Shown piece after piece: positions 1 through 10,564 of a DNA stretch of 64,000 nt (position 1 is the first letter of the stretch; the number at the start of each line of letters is the position of its first letter). The stretch comes from Cryptomeria japonica (lineage: Eukaryota; Streptophyta; Pinopsida; Cupressales; Cupressaceae): contig NC_081413.1 of the NCBI RefSeq assembly GCF_030272615.1, positions 18,674,285-18,738,284 of the forward strand, in the 5' to 3' direction. Below the pieces are notes generated by a model, which had not been told where the DNA came from, made no database searches, and saw nothing but the letters and a program-made list of their open reading frames with translations. Both the position numbers and the translations under genes were made by a program.

Positions 1-28
1 AAAAAGGAGAGAACATGCTAAAAAACTA

Positions 29-1170
29 ATGGAGCTAACTGAAAATAGTTCCTCTGATGAAGCGGACATGGAAGCCCTAATTCAAGAAGTAGAAAAGATG
101 AATGAATCTAATTCCAACCTAAGAAAGGAGTTGGAAGGACTGACTATCCGAATGTGTCAAGAGCTTGAGAACCAGAGGAAAGCTGAAGATCTTGTAAAAG
201 ACAGAGATCATGAGATCTCCAAGTTAAAACAAGAAATCAGTTCCCTAACCGCTCAACTCCATGCGAGCAAAGTGGAAAAGGAAGACATGCAAGGAGAATT
301 GAACATAGCCATCTCCAAGAATGCAAACTTGATGGAAACAAATGCTGCTATTTCCAAAGAACTTCTGAGTCAAAGGAAATACTTGCTAAGTTCAACAAGA
401 GTACTGTTAAGCTAGAGCAAAAGCTTGAATTGACCAAACCTGTCAAGAATACTGATGGACTTGGTTACTCCAATCATGAGGAAGGTGAGACCTGTAGTGC
501 AAATGCTGAAGCATCGAAGAAGCATCTGGCATTCAAAGGTAAAGGTAAGCAAAAGTTCAAACGTGTTTGCTTTAACTGTCTTAAAGAAGGACATACTGCT
601 AATGTGTGTAGGAGCAAAGCCTACAATAATTTTCCTTACTTTATAAACAATGTACCTAGATCCAATAATTTCAATGGTAATTGTTATGCATGCAACAAGT
701 TTGGGCATAGAGCATCTGAATGCAGGTCTGTTATGAACAACACTGGAAGATATCCTCAGAGGACTTAAGGAGTTGGTCCAGAACCTTTTGTGAACTAAAA
801 TCCCAACCGGTTTAATACCTTTAATCATCAGTCAGGTAGCGGTGGCTATCAAGCGACAACCAGATGGAGAGCAAACTGTTTGATTTGTCATTGTCATGGT
901 CACACTATTGCAACATGTAGGAGGAAGAATGGTAACATGAATAATGGACCATGGAGAGCACCTGGAATGGTCTACTATCATTGCAATGAATTGGGTCACA
1001 TTGCCAAATTTTGTAGAACAAGAAAGAACATATCGGATGACATACCGGTCACTCCGGAAGGAAAGATTGATATTGAAACTGTTCAAGCGGATATGAACAA
1101 AACCTAGAAAAAGAAACCAGGAGTGTTGCAAGAAGAACCGGTTTCTGCACCTAGTGTGGAAATTTCATAA
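29..1170 (+). pseudogene. ORF1 of two-ORF element copy 1: coiled-coil, CCHC gag-like protein
   Basis: Probably a nucleocapsid/gag-like RNA-binding protein. The first 120 residues (29 to about 375) are a charged, heptad-rich coiled coil. After a frameshift near 370-380 the frame continues with four zinc knuckles of the CX2CX4HX4C type: CFNCLKEGHTANVC, CYACNKFGHRASEC, CLICHCHGHTIATC and a fourth, YYHCNELGHIAKFC, whose first Cys is Tyr. Stops interrupt at 766-768, about 796 and 1105-1107; the frame closes at 1168-1170. The true start is probably upstream of the window, because the coiled coil is already under way at base 29. Copy 2 carries the same layout at 30942-32098. CCHC arrays of this type are known from Copia gag proteins; no protease follows. 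Confidence 0.75.
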
Positions 1171-1343
1171 CCGACAAACTAAGCTACAAAAAGCTTAGGG
1201 GGAGCAAACGGTGAAATATCTCGAACCCCCGGTTGACACCAGTAAAAGACCTTAACTGGTATGAGATACCTGTCAGTCGGCAGAAGACCGGAAATGGTAA
1301 AAGGCAAATTAGGGTTTACACCCTAATAGTGGAGCATTTATTA

Positions 1344-1374
1344 TGGTAGGTGGAGAACCTATTTAAAAGGAATT
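1344..1374 (+). promoter_or_regulatory. Internal TATA-like leader upstream of ORF2 (copy 1)
   Basis: GGTAGGTGG is followed within about 15 bases by CTATTTAAAAGG, then an AT/pyrimidine-rich leader of about 250 bases to the ORF2 ATG at 1625. Copy 2 has GTGGTAGGTGG followed by TTTATAAATTAAG at 32229-32260 and an ATG at 32400. Conservation of spacing and motif between diverged copies suggests an internal promoter for ORF2; transcription is not shown. Confidence 0.45.
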
Positions 1375-1624
1375 TTCAAATCATTTCTCACTTATCATTT
1401 TTCGAGCGAAGAAGTTTTTCAAGTTTAGAGCAAAGAAAAGCGATTTACACTGTGATTCAAAGAATTTATCAAAATCATGAAGAAGAATCTGAGGCAATCA
1501 TCTATTGGAGAAGTGTAGAACGCAAAGCGGTTTTTCAGTAACCGAAGGAGTGTGAAGTGAAGTTCAAATTGTGAAGCCCTAAATTTTGATCTACGAAGGT
1601 ATTTTTCAAAATTCCCTGTTTATC

Positions 1625-4600
1625 ATGGCTTCCGCATCACATGCTAGCTCTATTGCACCTGTTGATTCTATGGACTTTATTCAATGGAAGTCAAAATATA
1701 ATGCCCTGTCTCAAATACCTGCTGGTGTTATAGTAGAAGAAGGCATTTATGATTACATAGACTGTAAAATCGAAGACCTAGGGTCTCTTGTGATCCACTC
1801 CCAGTTAAGTTTGTTCTATGGGAAGGATAAGAAGATTAAACTAGAATTCAACATTCTAGAAAAGAAGAAACTTCACAACACAGTCTATTTTCTTGAAGAA
1901 TTTTTAGATGATCACATTCACATTATTCTAAGTAGGGTACACGGTGATAAGATGTACTTAGAATGGATGCATGATATCACACCTGAAGTGATTCATGCCA
2001 TCACCAGTTTCTGTAACACAGGGGAAGTGCCAGCCCTAAGGAAGGTCAGTAAGACTGAAAAGTCCAAGCTCACTAGTTCAGTGAGCGATTCACGTGGAAT
2101 GACCGTCAACTCAATCAAGGATGATCTGGTCAAGTATGCCTTCATGGTGATAGGTTACCAGATGTTCTCTGCTACAGCGGTAAATGCCGCTTATAGGATG
2201 ATCAAGGAAGATGCATTGTTTGATCTGTACACTTGTATGCAAAGACAACTTCTGTTGAATCTTAATTCGATCAAATAGGACAATGCACTAAGATTTAAGT
2301 TTGGACAACTATTGGTTGGGTTGTTCTTTTACTTCTAAGGCTACTTTTCAGGAGTAGGTGACATTCAGTGGTCTGCTGACCAACTGGTGACAAAGCAAAT
2401 CAAGGAAAGTCTACAAGCAGTTGGAACCAGCTATCCAGAAGTGTTGAACAAATACTTTGATGAGTTCAGATGCAAGATGAGCCAAAGGATAAGAATATCC
2501 GGTGATATAGTCAAAAAGTATGAGGAAGACATCTGCTTCACCATCAAAGTGGATGAATGCATAATAGAGGTCATTGAGCCCAGACAGGAAGAAGTGGAGC
2601 CTATGGGCTATGAGGTAATCTATGATATGTTGGATGGGTATGCTTCTACCCTAATCGCCTCACCCCTTGATCCTAAGGAAAAGAGAACTGACACCTATTT
2701 GGAAAGGGTTACACCAGTTGTAGAACCCTTAGTAAAGAAAGGAAAGGCAGTGCCTTCAGCATCGACACCGGTTACTGCAGCTAGTCCCAAAGTGACCAAG
2801 TGGTCACCAGCTAAGAAGAAACCGGAAGCAGCACCTGCCAAAGTCTTTGAGAGGAAGCGGAAGACAAAAAGAAATACACCGGACTCAGAAGAAACTGTGT
2901 CAGAAGAACCACCTAAGAAGACTAGGCAAATGAAGAAAAGACAAAGAATGAACTGACATCATCTGCACCAGTAAATATTGATATTTATTCTTACAAACCT
3001 TTAACACATTGTCAAAGAACTATAAAGATTATTAGGAGAAAATTGTTGAATGATTTAATTTATTGTTTTGATGAATTCAATGATGATGAAAAGGAAGAAG
3101 TTGAATAGGAAATTATTAAGTATTTGTGTGTTAATGACTGGTCGCCTTCAAAAATTAGATCTGAGACACCAGATTCTTCATATAATTCTTTAGACAGCAA
3201 ATGGCCCATTGCCATAAAGAAGGAACAGGAAATAAGGGAGAAATTATTTGCCCAATACTTTCCTGACATGTCCAATTCTGAGCTATTTGAAGTCATTAAC
3301 CAAAACAAAGGACTCTTCTTCACTAGAAGGGAGAATTGATGATGTTGAAAAAGACACTCATCTTCATATGACAACTATTATACATACTCATGAAGTGCAT
3401 CAAGCCAACAAGAAGGCTAAGAAAGAACCAGAAATATCAAAACTGGATGAAGTATATGATAGTGAAGGGGAACCGGTCACTGAACAAATGGAACCCATTG
3501 ACGTTGACGCCTTAGATGGTGAAAAAGTTACTCAGGGTACACCATCAAAAGGAGCAGGACAGGAGAATTAGGCAGAAGAAGAAAAGAAGCAATAGGAAGT
3601 AGAAAAGAAGAAACAGGCAGATGAAGAGGATAAGAGAAAAGAAGAGGAAAAGAGGAAAGAGGAAGAGGATAAGAGAAAAGAAGAGGAAAAGAGGAAAGAG
3701 GAAGAGGATAAGAGAAAAGAGGAGAAAAAGAAGAAAAAGGAAGAGGCTAAGAGAAAAGAGGAGGAAAAGAGGAAAGAGGAAGAGGATAAGAGAAAAGAAG
3801 AGGAGAAGAAGAGAAGAGAAGAGGAAAATAAGAAACAAGAGGAAGAGAAGAAGAAGAAGGAAGAGGAAAAGAAAGAAGAGGAGAAGCGAAAAGAGGAAGA
3901 GAAGAAACAGGAAGAGGAGAAGAGGATGAAGGAAGAGGAGAAGAAGAAGGATGAAGAAGAGATGAAGGGAAAAGATGAAGAGAAGAGACAAGAAGAAGAG
4001 AAAAGAAAGAAAGAAGAAGACGAGCAGATGAAGGCTCAAGAAGATAAGCAAAAAGCCAAGGACAAGAAAGCAACGGTAAAGAGCACACATGTGGAGACCC
4101 CAATGGCAACCGGTAGTCAGGCTAAACCGACTGACATTACTAGTCCCATTGACCTCTAGTCCGCAAATGAATCTGAGTTGCTGCAGAGCATTATGGTTGC
4201 TCAAGAACTCCTGGAAGTGATAAGGAGGAAAAAGGAGCAAGATGTGATCCAAGCTGCGGTGGACACTCTTATTGGTTTGATACTCAGTACAAACCTTCCT
4301 AGTACCAATTCCTCACTTGCACAATTGAAGCTCCTATGCACAGTTGTATAAGACCAGGCGCAAATCTTGGAAGAGGTTGCAGAAGCAAATGCCAAGAAGG
4401 AACATCAAAAGGCTTTGGACACTACCTTGGTGAGAAAGTTAACAGAGCTCCGGTCTGATCTTCAGAAGGCATAGAAGGACATTAGAGATGCAATGGATGA
4501 GGGAAATCTACTACTCAACAAGATTTGCCAACCTCATTTATTCTGTGATGATGTGCTCACTCAGAAGGATAAACTACAAACTGATATGCAGTCATTTATT

Positions 4601-4954
4601 AGCACCTTCAAGATGCCATATGACTCCTTCACATATGGCCAAACTGCTCACTGGTTTCAACTTCAGTTTGTAAGACTAGAGGTAGAGATAAGCAACCAGA
4701 CACGAAATTTGCAGGAACTTCAACTGGTCCTACTGCCAAGACTGCAAATTCTCCAGAAATGCTACCTCAATATAGATGCCCTAATAGTTACTCAAGAGAT
4801 GAGTACCATGGATGCCATGGAAGAACAGTTCTCCCAAATGTAGACAGAGAAAGAGGTGGCTACCTCCCTACTTGAGTCATGGTCCTTATCCATGAAGCAA
4901 TTTTTGCAAGACTTTAAATCAGTTTTTGACAAGTTTTACTCTTTACTGTCATAA
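1625..4954 (+). pseudogene. ORF2 of two-ORF element copy 1, unknown function
   Basis: I do not recognise a known family. The ATG at 1625 (MASASHASS) matches the start MASSSAPEF of copy 2 at 32400. The frame runs 1625-2956, shifts to another frame for about 2945-3339, then returns and closes at TAA 4952-4954. In-frame stops lie at 2276-2278, about 2336, 3569-3571, 4157-4159 and 4841-4843, with two near 3590-3600. Domain order: an N-terminal region shared with copy 2 (IPAGV, LSRVHG, a KMSQRIRISG...KYEEDICF block), a basic Pro/Lys linker, a roughly 160-residue Lys/Glu repeat (3572-4080) likely to be a single charged helix, and a coiled-coil C-terminus. No catalytic motif, signal peptide or membrane span is visible. 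It could be related to the env-like ORFs of Sireviruses, but nothing here proves that. Confidence 0.65.
3572..4080 (+). repeat. Purine-dominated minisatellite encoding Lys/Glu/Arg repeats
   Basis: About 500 bases are almost all A and G on the plus strand. The first part is built on a 39-bp unit (GAGGATAAGAGAAAAGAAGA...) encoding a 13-residue EDKRKEEEKRKEE-type repeat in the ORF2 frame; later units are diverged. The other two plus frames and the minus strand are also open over long stretches only because of this composition. The tract could form a charged alpha-helix as protein or a triplex as DNA; both are inferences. Confidence 0.85.
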
Positions 4955-5012
4955 ACACTTATTAATTTAATACTAATGAAATAGGGGTTAGTCTGCAATG
5001 TTTTTGTCATTG

Positions 5013-5220
5013 TTGGCAAAGGGGGAGAAGTATAAATTTTGATGTTTTGATGTATAATTTCATGTTATTTCTATTAAGGAGTAGTATACATTGTATTTTT
5101 TGCAAAAGGGATAGTGTATATTCTTAGGGGGAGTAATTTTGATTATGGCATATTTTTGTTGTAAAATACTTAGATGTCAAAATTTTCCTAAGTGTTGCCA
5201 TCAATGCCAAAGGGGGAGAT
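5013..5220 (+). promoter_or_regulatory. Duplicated PPTs before the 3' LTR (copy 1)
   Basis: GGCAAAGGGGGAGAA at 5015-5029 and GCCAAAGGGGGAGAT at 5206-5220 bracket a T-rich non-coding stretch with a further TTAGGGGGAG block near 5126. The last one abuts TGTTG of the LTR and is the expected plus-strand primer. Copy 2 (35641-35796) and the Copia at 20764-20900 have the same arrangement. Multiple PPT-like blocks upstream of the 3' LTR are a reported property of Sireviruses. Confidence 0.7.
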
Positions 5221-6374
5221 TGTTGGCATTTTTTATGATTGATGCTGTGATAGTCATTGATGGACACACACTTGATTTGAGATCACTTTTTGTATGTATA
5301 AGTTAAAGCTCAACCAGTATTTGTTCCAACTGGTATGATGTATTATAGTATTTAGATTCGATGTTTTGCAGAAAGTGTTTACTGGTCTCAAGCGGTATGA
5401 AGACCCCAAGCGGTTCGAGCATCTCAAGGGATACGAAGGAACGAAGCAGCACAACTCATATTTCCCAATCTTCATTTTGTCAAACCGGTAACCGATATTT
5501 TGTATGAACTGGTAATACTCTGTGATGAGTTACCAACCGACATTTTGTGAGGAGTTACCATCCATCGATTGTTTTGTGGTGCCGACACTCTGGCGGTGCT
5601 TTTTGTGTTGTGTTACCAAATATGTCTAGATGCATTGAACCTAGGCAATTGTATTGTAATCCTATTGGACCGACATGAAATCAGATTCCTTTATAAGGAC
5701 ATCATGTCTAGGGTTTTAGGTTGTTGCTAGGGTTTAAGGTGGTTGATGAGTTTTTGTAAGTGTGAATATAGAAGAGAAGTTTAGGTCTGTGAGAGAAGGT
5801 AGAGTGTGAATGTGTTGAAGACTGAAGGAATGTTGGAATGCATTAGGAACGAGTTGTCAAGGATCTAACCAAGCAATCTGTGCTATTTGCTAGATCACTC
5901 ACTTGTTGATTACTCACTTCTTCGACAAGTCTGAAGCCCTTAACCAGGTAGGCCCAAAAAGCCTTTTGTAAATCCTCTAACAAGATGGTTCACATCTGTG
6001 CATCTAAAATCCTCTAGCAAGGTAGTCTTTAATCAGACTTATCTCCTAACAAAGATTGAGATTCCTAAAAGGATTTGTTCTGGTAAAGAATATTGTATGA
6101 CCTTAACCGGTCTAGTTTCTATTCTGCAGATAGTTACTTGTGAGTTTCATTTGACCGTGGTTTTTCCCATTTGGGTTTCCACGTCAAAATCTCTTGTGTT
6201 ATGGTGATTGTGCTTCTGTGGGTGAATGCATTATTTGCTATTTGGTTTGCATGTGTGCTAACTGGTTTGTTTGCTAAACTGTTTTACCAGTTTACCGCTA
6301 GACTAGTAAAGTGTTTAAGTACAGTAATTTTTGGCATACTAATTGACCCCCCCTCTTAGTATTCATCACACACA
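5221..6374 (+). repeat. 3' LTR of two-ORF element copy 1
   Basis: Begins TGTTGGCAT directly after a PPT, as does the 3' LTR of copy 2 (TGTTGGCATATGG). It contains TTTATAAGG at about 5690 as a possible TATA box and several ACCGGT/CCGGT motifs. The 3' end is uncertain: the C-rich signature ACCCCCCCTCTTAGTATT at about 6344-6363 matches the sequence just before the end of the copy 2 LTR, after which Copia gag coding begins. There is no second LTR copy in the window to fix the boundary. Confidence 0.65.
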
Positions 6375-7585
6375 TCCTCAAAAAACATAACATTGATTTG
6401 CCTAATGCCTACAAGAAGGATGATTCATCAACTTCCACTTCCTCACATTCAAAAGGGAAAGGGTAAGCATTCATGGCTTCTAGAAGTGGGAAGACTCACT
6501 CTTTTGGGACAAGAAAAGGAAAAGATCTTTGTTCTACGACAAGTCATGATTCAGGGAGATGGCTTCTAGATTCAGGGGCTTCTCATCATATGGCATCTTC
6601 GCAGTCTATGTTCTCTACATTTTAGCCTTGCACCATGCCACAAATTTTGATGGGAAATCATACATACATGGATGTGATTGGGAAAGGATATATTGCCATT
6701 GGGGATAACTCCTTCAATGATGTGTTGTGTGTACCCCATTTGACAAACAATCTTCTTTCTATCTATCAAATCACACATGGCACAACTAAGAGAATTGTGG
6801 AGTTCACACCTAAGTCTGTTTTCATTAGAGACTTGGAGACTAGAGCTATTATTGCGACTGGGGTGGTTGATCATGCATCTCGGTTATACTTCTTTTCAGA
6901 TTTTGTTGATGATAATGATTTCACATATGTTGATTCTTCACATGATGATCACATGTTTTGTGATGATTCAGATTTTGAGGAGAACTTTGGGTACTTGAAC
7001 TTGGGGATTCTCACATGTGACCCTGTTCTTGAGCCTTGTGTTTCATCTCCTCCTATTGATATCACATCATCTTTTGCACCTGATGATGCAAATAGTGTGA
7101 TAGTTTTGCTTTCATGTGATTCAATGCAGCAGGATATTCATTGTCTTCCAGCTTCAGTTTCATGGGATGACTACTTGACAGACATTGTAGGTTTGTTTGT
7201 GGAATCCTGCATTGCATATTTGGGAGACATCATTGATGATATTCATCTTCTCTTTGATGAAGATGATCCTTCTTCGATTGTTGCGAGGGAACACTCTGAC
7301 CCTCTAGTGCATTCTCTACATGATCATTCTTTTGAGGTTGACATGATTGTGGATTCTTATGTACAACAGTTGGAGGAGGTATCTTTATGTTTAGAGGAGA
7401 CATGTGAGTCTTTGGGACTTGATCTACATTCATCTCCACTAGATCTTGGAGTGCCTTTTTCAGTAGTATGGAGCAGTTTACCACCTTTGGAGGGGGTATC
7501 TTTCAACATCGACATGGAGAAACTTGAGAAGTTTTTTAGAGATTCCATTCATCATGAGTTTTTTTCATACATCTTCCCTTCATGA
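6375..7585 (+). pseudogene. Copia gag-protease remnant fused to a long acidic ORF
   Basis: The gag tail reads from about 6375 (KKHNIDLPNAYKKDDSS), hits TAA near 6469, then the retroviral-type aspartic protease motif WLLDSGASHHM at about 6562-6594, a TAG near 6624, and continues open to 7585. The Copia protease C-terminal block (VLCVPHLTNNLLS) and a short pre-integrase segment (VVDHASRLYFF) are followed not by integrase but by roughly 200 residues rich in Asp, Glu, Ser, Leu and Cys, with no known domain. The catalytic Asp-Ser-Gly is intact. IN, RT and RNase H are missing, so this is a deletion derivative. It lies upstream of the PPT at 8034-8042. Confidence 0.7.
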
Positions 7586-8042
7586 TTGGGGAGACTTCAT
7601 GGATACACCTTTGGTTTTTCTTCTTCCTAAGGGGAGGAATTTTGTTCAACGTTTATGGAGGAGTTTCTTCATACATCATCGAGCTTCTATCATTGGTCAT
7701 GACTCTACATTGAGGGGGGCTACCTAGCTTCTCTTCTTCTCTCATATGGGGGGGGGGGGGGGGGGGGGTGGATTTTTCCTCACATGGGGTTTTGTCCTTC
7801 ACATTATTCTATGAGAGTTCTCTTGTATATCTTTCATCTCTCTTTTGGGGGAGGGTTTTTTCCCATTGGGTTTTTCTATCTTTCCCCACTTTGTGAGAGA
7901 TTTAATTGCATTGGTTTGCATGCATTTGCATTTGTATATGGGTACCTAACATGGCCTCTCCCTCGTAGCTGGGACCCATCTTGCATTGCTTAGTTGCATT
8001 GTAGACTTAAGTGCATTCCCCTAAGTTTCACTTAAGGGGGGG
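7586..8042 (+). other. Copia 3' untranslated region with G21 run and PPT
   Basis: No gene. A homopolymer of 21 G residues lies at 7748-7768, and G-rich blocks recur at 7846-7854. The stretch ends in AAGGGGGGG at 8034-8042, a PPT abutting the LTR start TGTTGGTG at 8043. Confidence 0.7.
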
Positions 8043-8757
8043 TGTTGGTGTAAATAATTATTCATATTGGATATTATTGTGAATAGATATGACTTGAGTG
8101 AAATGAAATGTCTCCAAAAATAAAAAAAGATATAAAATAGAATTCAATATGAATGAAAGGCTTGAGTTGCGACATGGAAAATTATAGTGGGAAAGGCTCC
8201 TATAATCTGATTTATTTAAGAGATATTGAAGACTCCGATATAGTGAATGGAGAAGAGCATACTATGAAGGACTAGTGAACCATTTAAAGAAAATATGAAG
8301 ACGATATTAGAGGAGATTCTTAGAGAGAAAAGTATGATTAATTTGTTTCATATTTGAGGAATCATTGAGGAAGAATTGAGGCAGATTTGTGACCAGACCT
8401 GGAGCAGATTTGAAGGCAGGTTTGTAATTAGACTTACAATAGAATTGAGGGTAGATTTGTGAGGAATTCATAGAAGATCTGAGATTAATTGGAGAAGAAA
8501 ATGTACATCACAAGGTGTGCAGATTAGGATCATCCATCATTTTTGGAAAGGTGGAATATTGAATGAGGGGTTGGTGCCTCTACAAGTTGTTAAAACTATT
8601 GTTCATATAAAGTGAGTTTATTTCTATGGTTTTCGCGTATATGTTGTGTATTTGTGTTCTTACATTTAAGTTCTTGCATTAATTGATTAATAAGGTTTAA
8701 ATTTGAAGAAGTGTTATACTGATTAACTCTCATTTCATTATAACTATGGGCCTAACA
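8043..8757 (+). repeat. Copia LTR (LTR1)
   Basis: Starts TGTTGGTGTAAATAATT after a PPT and ends ATGGGCCTAACA before a PBS-like ATTGGTATCA, so it has internal-type sequence on both sides. A second copy, missing about the first 34 bases, is at 21485-21795 continued at 36685-37096. Having a PPT on the left and a PBS on the right fits an LTR shared by two tandem internal regions. Confidence 0.8.
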
Positions 8758-8759
8758 AT

Positions 8760-8771
8760 TGGTATCAAAAT
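8760..8771 (+). promoter_or_regulatory. Degenerate tRNA-iMet-type PBS
   Basis: TGGTATCAAAAT, compared with the usual plant Copia PBS TGGTATCAGAGC, three bases after the LTR1 end. Confidence 0.65.
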
Positions 8772-8836
8772 CATGTTTTTCAAAATAGTCTAACCAACTA
8801 GAAGGAAGATCATAATAGCACACGTGGATAAATATA

Positions 8837-10560
8837 ATGGACTCTCTTGAAGCAAAGCTATATTGTTTGATGAAACTAACTATGCATTTTGGAGTTTGAG
8901 AATGGAAATTGTTGTAAGCTCTTTGAGATATGATATCTAGCAAGTAGAGGTGACTGGGTATAAGGCTCCAAATCCTCTATTAGAAGTCGCAGGGAAGAAA
9001 GAATACGAGAACAACGTAAAAGAAAAATATACAATTTTGTGTGGACTAAGTGAACCAGAACTTGTAAAAGTGATGCACTATCAATTAGCAAAATGAGCTA
9101 GTCAATACAATATGAGGTCTAGGAGAGGAAATAGATGAACCAATAGTAACACAATTTTTTTTAAGGTCACTCCCTGATAGCTTCGATTCTAAAGTCTGTG
9201 CAATAGAGGAAATGAAGGATTTGGACCAACTATTTATGGATGAACTACATGGAATTCTTATAACCTATGAAATGAGGACTTGAAAAGGAGATTCTTCAGT
9301 AGGGGAATCAACATTCAAAGCTACATGGAAATTTAAGAACAAAGAACCTTCAATAAGAAAAAGCTCGGATGAAGACACAAACAAAGAGGAAGCCCTTTTT
9401 GTTCAAAATATGAGAAGAAATAAAAAAGGGAAGTTTCTATTTAAATGTTTCAGTTGTGGGAAAGTTGGACATTTTATTAAAATTTCTCCATACCTAAGAG
9501 AGAGTGACAACAATGATGAAGAAGAGCCTTACCCAAGAATATAAAGTAAGTTCAAATACAAGTATGATAAGAACAAAAAAAGGAATAATGGTTACAAAAA
9601 AGTCTTTATGCATTAGGGACAATAGCTCATCTGGTGAAAGTGATTGGGATAATTATAAAGAAGAAATGCTATTCATGACATTCAAAACAAAAAAGAATCT
9701 AAAAAATAATGACATTAAGAACTTCTCACATGAGGAGGAAAGTGCCAAGCCTAATTTATAAAGTGACAATGAAGACAACTTTGAAGAAGAGATTTATCGA
9801 GTCATAGATGAATTAGAGAGACTAAGGAAGAAAGTTATAAAATTCAAACACCTGTTTCAAGAAGAATGCACAAAGACAAAAACCTTTGAAGAAATAGAAA
9901 AGAATAACAACAAATTTAAATTTCAGTTTGATGAGTCAAAGAAAGTGGAAGAAGAGATGAGGCCTCAATTGAAGGCAAAGGAAGAATCTTGCAATAAACT
10001 TGAATCGCAAGTAGCTTCTCTAAAAGGTGAAATAGAAAAAACATCCCTCAAATTGAAAATAGATCTCAAGTATGAGAAAAATTAAAAAATCTTGGACGAT
10101 ATTATTGACATAAAAAGATCAACATCTAGCAAAATAGGGCTAGGATTTGGAGAAATATTAAAAAGCTATGCTAATGAACTCAAAGCTTCCATCAAAGGAG
10201 AAAGCCAGGAAACATAAGCAAAAAAGATTGTTGAAGTTATGAATAAAGTCAATGAAGAATAAAGAAGCTAAGAAGAGGCATGTTACTCACAACTCGAGAA
10301 ACATTTCCAAGGACACATTTAAGAAGGTACTTCATCCCTGACATAATCACATAAATAGGAACAAGAATAAATTTGTTGGTTATTGCTTTACTTGTAAATA
10401 TTTTGGTCACCAGGCTGTAAATTGTAGAACTCACCTAATGGGTTCTCCTTAGAACAAGAATAGTAATGTCACCTACTGAAGTACATTAAAGTATGATGAT
10501 GTAAAGAAGACTTTCATAGCACAAGAAGAGAAAAAATCAAATATATGGAAGAGAAAGGAG
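8837..10560 (+). pseudogene. Sirevirus-like Copia gag pseudogene
   Basis: Gag of a Copia element, heavily broken by stops and frame changes. Recognisable in order: the Copia gag N-terminal motif FDETNYAFWSLRMEIVV (about 8867-8917), SEPELVKVMHYQLAK (about 9050-9095), a CCHC knuckle with the last Cys lost (CFSCGKVGHFIKIS, about 9448-9489), a coiled-coil stretch (about 9780-10080), ILDDIIDIKRSTSSKIGLGF (about 10090-10150) and a second CCHC knuckle CFTCKYFGHQAVNC (about 10385-10427). The DDI...GLGF block after a coiled coil is typical of Sirevirus gag. ATG 8837 is the first after the PBS but is out of frame with the conserved motif. Confidence 0.7.
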
Positions 10561-10564
10561 GAAA

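Larger units (their letters stand above)
1..6374 (+). mobile_element. Two-ORF LTR element, copy 1 (5' end outside window)
   Basis: Its order is coiled-coil/CCHC ORF1, TATA-like leader, long ORF2, duplicated PPTs and a 3' LTR beginning TGTTGGCAT at 5221. The same order is seen in copy 2 at 21796-36679, so the structure is a real family rather than chance ORFs. No protease, integrase, RT or RNase H motif lies between the two ORFs or after them. The 3' LTR abuts Copia gag coding sequence at about 6375, so this copy probably inserted into the neighbouring Copia. The 5' LTR and PBS lie outside the window. Stops and frameshifts make the copy dead. Confidence 0.8.

Noticed and set aside
3545-4252. 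Minus-strand Leu/Ser/Phe-rich ORF of 235 residues, and plus-strand Lys/Arg ORF 3621-3929
   Set aside because: Both are alternative readings of the purine repeat; the ORF2 frame with Glu/Lys repeats is the one continuous with flanking conserved sequence.
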